A stretch of DNA of 9,613 nucleotides from an uncultured Collinsella sp. (GTDB taxonomy: Bacteria > Actinomycetota > Coriobacteriia > Coriobacteriales > Coriobacteriaceae), in assembly GCA_900756765.1 (NCBI GenBank), contig CAAELE010000021.1, forward strand, positions 1 to 9,613. The letters are read 5' to 3'. Made by a program: the position numbers and the translations under genes. This document shows, one piece after another, positions 6,347 through 9,613 of the stretch; within the stretch, counting starts at the first letter, position 1; each line of letters opens with the position of its first letter. A model generated the notes under the pieces. That model saw nothing but the letters and a program-made list of their open reading frames with translations. It searched no databases and was not told the origin of the DNA.

Positions 6347-6668
6347 CGTTTTGACATACAAGGGTTATTTCGCCCCCGTCGAGTTCGATGCCGAACAGCA
6401 TGTGCTAACCGGAATGGTTGCCGGCATTAGGGACGCAATCGTATTTGAAGGCTCCACGGTTGAAGAAGTGGAACGGTGCTTTCACGACGCCGTCGACGAT
6501 TACCTTGAGTTTTGCGCCGAGAAGGGCAAGGAACCCGAGCGGGCTTTTAAGGGTTCGTTCAACGTGAGAACGGGCTCTGAGCTCCACAAGCAAGCAGCGC
6601 TGGCGGCGGCAAAGAAGGGTGAGTCACTCAATAAGTTTGTGACTGAAGCAATCGCCGCGGCGTTATAG
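6339..6668 (+). CDS. hicB: HicB-family antitoxin
   Basis: This 109-residue protein is the antitoxin partner of HicA. The N-terminal half (about 1-68) reads YKGYFAPVEFDAEQHVLTGMV, then IVFEGSTVEEVERCFHDAVDDYLEF. This is the partly degraded RNase H-like HicB fold that covers the toxin. The C-terminal part from FKGSFNVRTGSELHKQAALA to ESLNKFVTEAI (70-106) fits a ribbon-helix-helix DNA-binding domain, used for operator binding and autorepression. The start at 6339 has a strong GGAGG five bases upstream, inside the end of hicA, and overlaps hicA by eight bases. This gene order, toxin first, is typical of hicAB. The much better ribosome site of hicB compared with hicA would favour antitoxin synthesis. 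The tandem palindromes at 5988-6016 are its likely operators. Confidence 0.92.
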   Translation: MSNVLTYKGYFAPVEFDAEQHVLTGMVAGIRDAIVFEGSTVEEVERCFHDAVDDYLEFCAEKGKEPERAFKGSFNVRTGSELHKQAALAAAKKGESLNKFVTEAIAAAL

Positions 6669-6686
6669 CATTAACGCATAGGCCCA

Positions 6687-6732
6687 AACAACCACAAAGG
6701 GCGCAGTTCACAGGCATATTTGCGGTGACTTT
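6687..6732 (+). repeat. Degenerate GGGGACAGG hairpin repeat with an internal insertion
   Basis: The left part, ACCACAAAGGG (6691-6701), matches copies 1 and 2. The right part, ACAGGCATATTTGCGGTGA (6710-6728), matches their second half with a few changes. Between them are eight extra bases, CGCAGTTC (6702-6709). The arms still partly pair (ACCACAAA with TTTGCGGT, one mismatch). It lies 18 bases after the hicB stop and is best read as a decayed copy of the same element. Confidence 0.6.
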
Positions 6733-6759
6733 ACTGCCCATATCGCGTTTGCCCAGAAA

Positions 6760-6798
6760 AAACCTGCCAAAATAAACCTGTCCCTTTTTGGCAGGTTT
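6760..6798 (-). repeat. GGGACAGG hairpin repeat with exchanged stem, opposite strand
   Basis: The arms (6760-6772 and 6786-6798) form a 13-bp inverted repeat on either strand, AAACCTGCCAAAA at the left. Read on the minus strand, the 37-nt unit 6797-6761 aligns without gaps to copies 1 and 2. Both outer AACC/GGTT ends and the central GGGACAGG are kept, while stem pairs 5/33, 6/32, 8/30 and 9/29 are all changed to other complementary pairs. It lies in the leader of the folate cyclo-ligase gene and ends six bases before that gene's AGGAGG. Confidence 0.75.
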
Positions 6799-6814
6799 GC
6801 TAGAGGAGGCTGGG

Positions 6815-7411
6815 ATGGATAAGACTGAGTTGCGGCGGGCGGTGATTGCCCGGCGCAATGCTATTGATTTGGATGTGCGGGCGGCAAAGTCTGCTGTTGT
6901 ATGCGCGCGGCTTGTTGAGTTGTTGGGGCGCTTGGATGCCGCGGCGCTGCACACCGTTGCCGTCTATGCCGCGATGGGTTCCGAGGTCGACCCAGCCGCG
7001 TTTGCCGCTGCGGCCGCCAAACGCGGCTGGCGCGTAGCCTATCCGTGCATGCTCTCGGCAACAGACGCCATGGCTTGTGGCCAGCGCATGTGCATGCGGG
7101 CAGTCTCTGCCGGCGATGCGTCCGAGGCCCCGTTTATCGCTCATCCCACGCGGGCCTTCGCGGCTACGGACATCGACAGCAGCCGCTTTCCTATCGTGTC
7201 TGCCGAAGCACTCGACATGATCGTCGTGCCGCTCGTAGCTTTCGACCGCACCGGCGCGCGCCTGGGCTACGGCGGCGGCTGCTACGACCGCTACCTGCCC
7301 ATGCTCTCGCCCGCATGCCAAATCACCGGCATCGCCTTTGACGAACAGCGCGTCGAACACGTTCCCACCGACGCCCACGACCTGCCGCTGCCCAACATCG
7401 TCAGCGCCTAA
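6815..7411 (+). CDS. 5-formyltetrahydrofolate cyclo-ligase
   Basis: The 198-residue enzyme uses ATP to convert 5-formyltetrahydrofolate to 5,10-methenyltetrahydrofolate, returning a stored folate form to the one-carbon pool in the cytoplasm. Family features are in order: a basic N-terminal helix with KTELRRAVIARRNA (3-16), YAAMGSEVD (51-59), DMIVVPLVAFDRTGARLGYG (134-153), the signature GYGGGCYDRYL (151-161), and the closing GIAFDEQRVEHVPTDAHD (172-189). The length is normal for the family. The ATG at 6815 has a full AGGAGG five bases upstream; an earlier in-frame ATG at 6788 lies inside the hairpin repeat and has no such site. The gene converges on metA with a 23-base gap and no obvious terminator. 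No clear promoter is visible, so it may depend on read-through from hicAB or on a weak promoter in 6669-6760. Confidence 0.93.
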   Translation: MDKTELRRAVIARRNAIDLDVRAAKSAVVCARLVELLGRLDAAALHTVAVYAAMGSEVDPAAFAAAAAKRGWRVAYPCMLSATDAMACGQRMCMRAVSAGDASEAPFIAHPTRAFAATDIDSSRFPIVSAEALDMIVVPLVAFDRTGARLGYGGGCYDRYLPMLSPACQITGIAFDEQRVEHVPTDAHDLPLPNIVSA

Positions 7412-7434
7412 ATGCCAGCGTACCTCCCGACAGC

Positions 7435-8361
7435 CTAGTGCTCCTCGCCGGCGCGGGCTAGGTCGTAGGGCGTGGTCTGGTAGACGTAGTAGTTGAGCCA
7501 ATTGGTGTAGAACAGCTGAGCCTGGCTGCGCCAGACGTTGCGCGGCTCGGCGGTGGGGTCGTCACCTGGAAAGTAATGCGCCGGCACCTCTGGGTTGAGT
7601 CCGCGCTTCACGTCGCGCTCGTACTCCAGACGCAGCGTGTCGGTATCGTACTCGGGATGGCCAAAGACAAAGAAGCGACGGCTGTCGGTCGACTTGACGA
7701 TGTACAGGCCCACCTCGTCAGACACGGCCACGACCTCAAGCTGCGGCTCGGCCTCCACGTCCTCGCGGCGCACATCGGTGTTGCGCGAATGCACGGCATA
7801 GAAACGGTCGTCAAAGCCGCGAACCAGCGGGCTTTGCGGCTTCACCAGATAATGCTCGAACACGCCGCTCGCCTTTGTCGGCAGGTCGTGCTTCTGGATA
7901 CCGTAATGATGGTACAGGCCGGCCTGTGCGCCCCAACAAATGTGCAGCGTAGAGTGCACGTGCGTGGTGGACCAATCCATAATCTGGCAGAGCTCGGGCC
8001 AGTAGTCGACCTCCTCGAACGGCATCTGTTCCACCGGCGCGCCCGTAATGATCAGGCCGTCGTAGTGGATGTCGCGGATGTCGTCGAACGTGCGGTAGAA
8101 CGTCTCCAGGTGGCCAGCGCTCACGTGCGTGGCCTCGTGCGTCTTGGTGCGCAGCAGGTCCACCTCCACCTGTAGCGGCGTGTTGGAGAGCTTGCGCATG
8201 ATCTGCGTCTCGGTGGCGATCTTGGTGGGCATGAGGTTGAGGATGAGCACGCGCAGCGGACGGATGTCCTGGTGCAGCGCGCGGTACTCGGTCATGACAA
8301 AGATGTTCTCGCTCTCGAGCTGCGCGGCGGCAGGGAGGGCGTCGGGGATGCGAATGGGCAT
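7435..8361 (-). CDS. metA: Homoserine O-acyltransferase MetA (probably acetyl-CoA-dependent)
   Basis: This 308-residue enzyme of the MetA family activates homoserine for methionine synthesis by acylating its hydroxyl group. The catalytic Cys142 lies in HICWGAQAG, with His235 and Glu237 in FGHPEYD. These positions match the usual family numbering, and Lys47 lies in NLMPTKIATETQ. Residue 111, in TGAPVEQMPFEEVDYW, is glutamate. From published work on this family, Glu111 goes with acetyl-CoA use and Gly111 with succinyl-CoA use, so homoserine O-acetyltransferase is the better prediction despite the common name succinyltransferase. The start at 8361 has AAGGAG five bases upstream. No SAM riboswitch core is visible in its leader. 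The gene is divergent from the dehydrogenase at 8573 and appears to be transcribed alone. Confidence 0.95.
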   Translation of the reverse strand: MPIRIPDALPAAAQLESENIFVMTEYRALHQDIRPLRVLILNLMPTKIATETQIMRKLSNTPLQVEVDLLRTKTHEATHVSAGHLETFYRTFDDIRDIHYDGLIITGAPVEQMPFEEVDYWPELCQIMDWSTTHVHSTLHICWGAQAGLYHHYGIQKHDLPTKASGVFEHYLVKPQSPLVRGFDDRFYAVHSRNTDVRREDVEAEPQLEVVAVSDEVGLYIVKSTDSRRFFVFGHPEYDTDTLRLEYERDVKRGLNPEVPAHYFPGDDPTAEPRNVWRSQAQLFYTNWLNYYVYQTTPYDLARAGEEH

Positions 8362-8468
8362 GGATGCTCCTTACGAGTCAGTTGCAGCTATGGTACAACG
8401 AGCAGCCCTATCCGCGCGAGCACATCGCCCAGCGATGCCGTCAGCGGCCCAAATCACCCCAAAAGTAG

Positions 8469-8493
8469 AGATTAAGGCATGTCCCAAAAATCT
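8469..8493 (-). repeat. Possible divergent short hairpin of the GGGACA family
   Basis: AGATT (8469-8473) and AATCT (8489-8493) are perfect inverted repeats with a 15-base centre. Read on the minus strand, the centre contains GGGACATGC, which matches GGGACAGGC of copies 1 and 2 at eight of nine bases. It is shorter (25 nt) and its arms differ, so the relation is tentative. Confidence 0.35.
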
Positions 8494-8517
8494 GCGGCGC
8501 TTTATCCTAGCAAAGTG

Positions 8518-8535
8518 GTAGCAGGACGCTACAAT
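8518..8535 (+). promoter_or_regulatory. Candidate -10 box with overlapping palindrome for the dehydrogenase gene
   Basis: TACAAT (8530-8535) is a fair -10 box 37 bases before the start codon, but the bases 17 upstream (CTAGCA) are a poor -35 match. The inverted repeat GTAGC (8518-8522) / GCTAC (8528-8532) overlaps the box and could be an operator. Its function is inferred from position only. Confidence 0.35.
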
Positions 8536-8572
8536 GGTTCGACGCGAAAAACTCGGCCGGAAGGATACTCAT

Positions 8573-9550
8573 ATGTACCAGACGCGTAAAATCGGTGTGG
8601 TCGGCCAGGGCCACGTAGGAGCACATGTCGCCAACAGCCTGCTTATGCAGGGCATTGCCGACGAGCTGTACCTGTGCGATATCAACGAGGCCAAGGTGAC
8701 GTCCGAGGTCCAGGACCTGCGCGACTCCCTTTCGTTTGTCCCGTATAACACCAAGATCGTCAACTGCTACGACCACTACGAGGAGCTGGCCTGCTGCGAC
8801 GTCATCGTCAACGCTGCCGGTAAGGTCGCGCTGGCCGCCGGCAACCGCGACGGCGAGCTGTTCTTTACCACCGACGCCGCCCGCACCTTTGCCAAGCGTA
8901 TCGTCGACGCCGGCTTTGACGGCATCTTCGTGAGCATCTCCAACCCCTGCGACGTCGTGTGCACCGAGCTGTGGCACCTGACCGGCTACGATCCCAAGAA
9001 GATCATCGGCTCGGGCTGCGGCCTGGACTCCGCCCGCCTGCGCACCGAGATCTCCAAGAAGGTCGGCGTGAGCCCCAAGTCCATCGACGCCTACATGATC
9101 GGCGAGCACGGCTTTAGCCAGCTGGCTGCCTTTAAGGCCGCGACCATCGCCGGTAAGAGCCTCAACGAGCTCCAGGCCGAGAACCCCGACAAATACGCCT
9201 TTGACCACATGGAGGTCGAGGAGCTTGCACGCAAGGGCGGCTACGTAACCTACCAGGGCAAGCAGTGCACCGAGTACGCCGTCGCCAACTCCGCCGCGCG
9301 CGTCTGCGCCGCCGTGCTGCACAACGAGCATGCCGTGCTTTCCGCTTCCACGCTCATGACCGGCCAGTATGGCGAGGAGGGCATCTTTACCTCCCTGCCG
9401 TGCGTGATCGGCGCCGAGGGCGTCGAGGAGGTTTACGCGCTCGACCTGTCCGAGTACGAGCTCGAGGGCTTCCACAAGAGCTGCCAGCACATCCGCGACA
9501 ACATCGCCCAGCTCGACTGGTGGGACGCCGAGGCCTACGACGCAAAGTAG
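8573..9550 (+). CDS. L-lactate dehydrogenase-family NAD-dependent L-2-hydroxyacid dehydrogenase
   Basis: The 325-residue protein belongs to the lactate/malate dehydrogenase family, which interconverts 2-oxoacids and L-2-hydroxyacids with NAD. The Rossmann motif GQGHVG is at 11-16, with Asp36 at the end of the second strand favouring NAD. The catalytic set is complete: Arg92, Asp152 and Arg155 in LDSARLR, and His179 in GEHG. The substrate-specificity loop reads AGKVALAAGNR. Where lactate dehydrogenases have Gln102 and malate dehydrogenases Arg102, this has Ala86. GEHGFSQ and ARKGGY also resemble L-2-hydroxyisocaproate dehydrogenase, so a bulkier or broader substrate than pyruvate is possible. 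The ATG at 8573 was chosen for GGAAGGA seven bases upstream; an earlier in-frame ATG at 8534 overlaps the promoter region. A fermentative role in NAD regeneration is likely. Confidence 0.9.
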   Translation: MYQTRKIGVVGQGHVGAHVANSLLMQGIADELYLCDINEAKVTSEVQDLRDSLSFVPYNTKIVNCYDHYEELACCDVIVNAAGKVALAAGNRDGELFFTTDAARTFAKRIVDAGFDGIFVSISNPCDVVCTELWHLTGYDPKKIIGSGCGLDSARLRTEISKKVGVSPKSIDAYMIGEHGFSQLAAFKAATIAGKSLNELQAENPDKYAFDHMEVEELARKGGYVTYQGKQCTEYAVANSAARVCAAVLHNEHAVLSASTLMTGQYGEEGIFTSLPCVIGAEGVEEVYALDLSEYELEGFHKSCQHIRDNIAQLDWWDAEAYDAK

Positions 9551-9613
9551 GCCGCTGGCTGCCGCAACCTTGCGAATCTAAGCGCGATACTAAGCGTGCC
9601 GCGCCGGAAATAC

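Larger units (their letters stand above)
8362..8572. other. Divergent intergenic region between metA and the dehydrogenase gene
   Basis: These 211 bases must hold the promoters of both flanking genes. The metA ribosome site is CTCCTT (8367-8372, minus-strand AAGGAG). A TACCAT box on the minus strand, about 40 bases upstream of metA, lacks a good -35. The right half contains the AGATT/AATCT repeat (8469-8493) and the GTAGC/GCTAC palindrome (8518-8532). Confidence 0.5.

Noticed and set aside
4155..6798. CRISPR array made of the hairpin repeats
   Set aside because: The copies are far apart, irregularly spaced and in both orientations, with genes between them and no cas genes in the window.
8362..8572. 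SAM riboswitch or other methionine-responsive leader before metA
   Set aside because: I looked for S-box-type core sequences and saw none; the likely leader is short.
8507..9490. Minus-strand open frame (327 codons) opposite the dehydrogenase
   Set aside because: The translation is Gly/Val/Ala/Leu-rich shadow sequence caused by GC-rich codon structure, while the plus strand has complete catalytic motifs.
9578..9596. Direct repeat CTAAGCG (9578-9584 and 9590-9596) after the dehydrogenase
   Set aside because: Only two 7-base copies near the window edge, within chance expectation and without context.

Overview
The window looks like chromosomal DNA from a high-GC, Gram-positive gut anaerobe, most likely Collinsella or a close relative in the Coriobacteriia. 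I infer this from the codon usage, the gene content (a cytosolic M16C peptidase, a MetA-type homoserine acyltransferase, a lactate dehydrogenase-family enzyme) and an intergenic hairpin repeat centred on GGGGACAGG that I associate with such genomes. The genus is inferred and was not tested by any search.

Layout, left to right. Positions 1-264 (minus) hold the N-terminal 88 residues of a SIS-domain sugar isomerase or deglycase. An 838-nt stretch without a convincing gene follows; it is more AT-rich on its left side and contains several inverted repeats. 1103-4141 (plus) is a 1012-residue M16C metallopeptidase related to PreP and Cym1. 4206-5861 (minus) is a 551-residue membrane-anchored protein with a zinc ribbon, one transmembrane helix, an EF-hand loop, leucine-rich repeats and YD repeats. 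6083-6668 (plus) is an overlapping hicA-hicB toxin-antitoxin pair behind a near-consensus promoter with tandem operator-like palindromes. 6815-7411 (plus) is 5-formyltetrahydrofolate cyclo-ligase, converging on metA at 7435-8361 (minus). 8573-9550 (plus) is an L-lactate/L-2-hydroxyacid dehydrogenase, divergent from metA.

Most genes are single transcription units; only hicAB is clearly an operon. The folate cyclo-ligase and MetA both touch one-carbon and methionine metabolism, but they are convergent and not co-transcribed.

The most notable structure that is not a gene is a family of short hairpins in the intergenic spaces. Two 37-nt copies (4156-4192 and 5950-5986) differ at one base. A third copy of the same length, on the opposite strand at 6761-6797, has exchanged four stem base pairs with compensatory changes while keeping the unpaired GGGACAGG core. 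Three weaker relatives lie at 731-769, 6687-6732 and 8469-8493. The pattern of changing arms around a fixed core suggests a mobile or structurally selected element, such as a REP-like sequence moved by a transposase encoded elsewhere.
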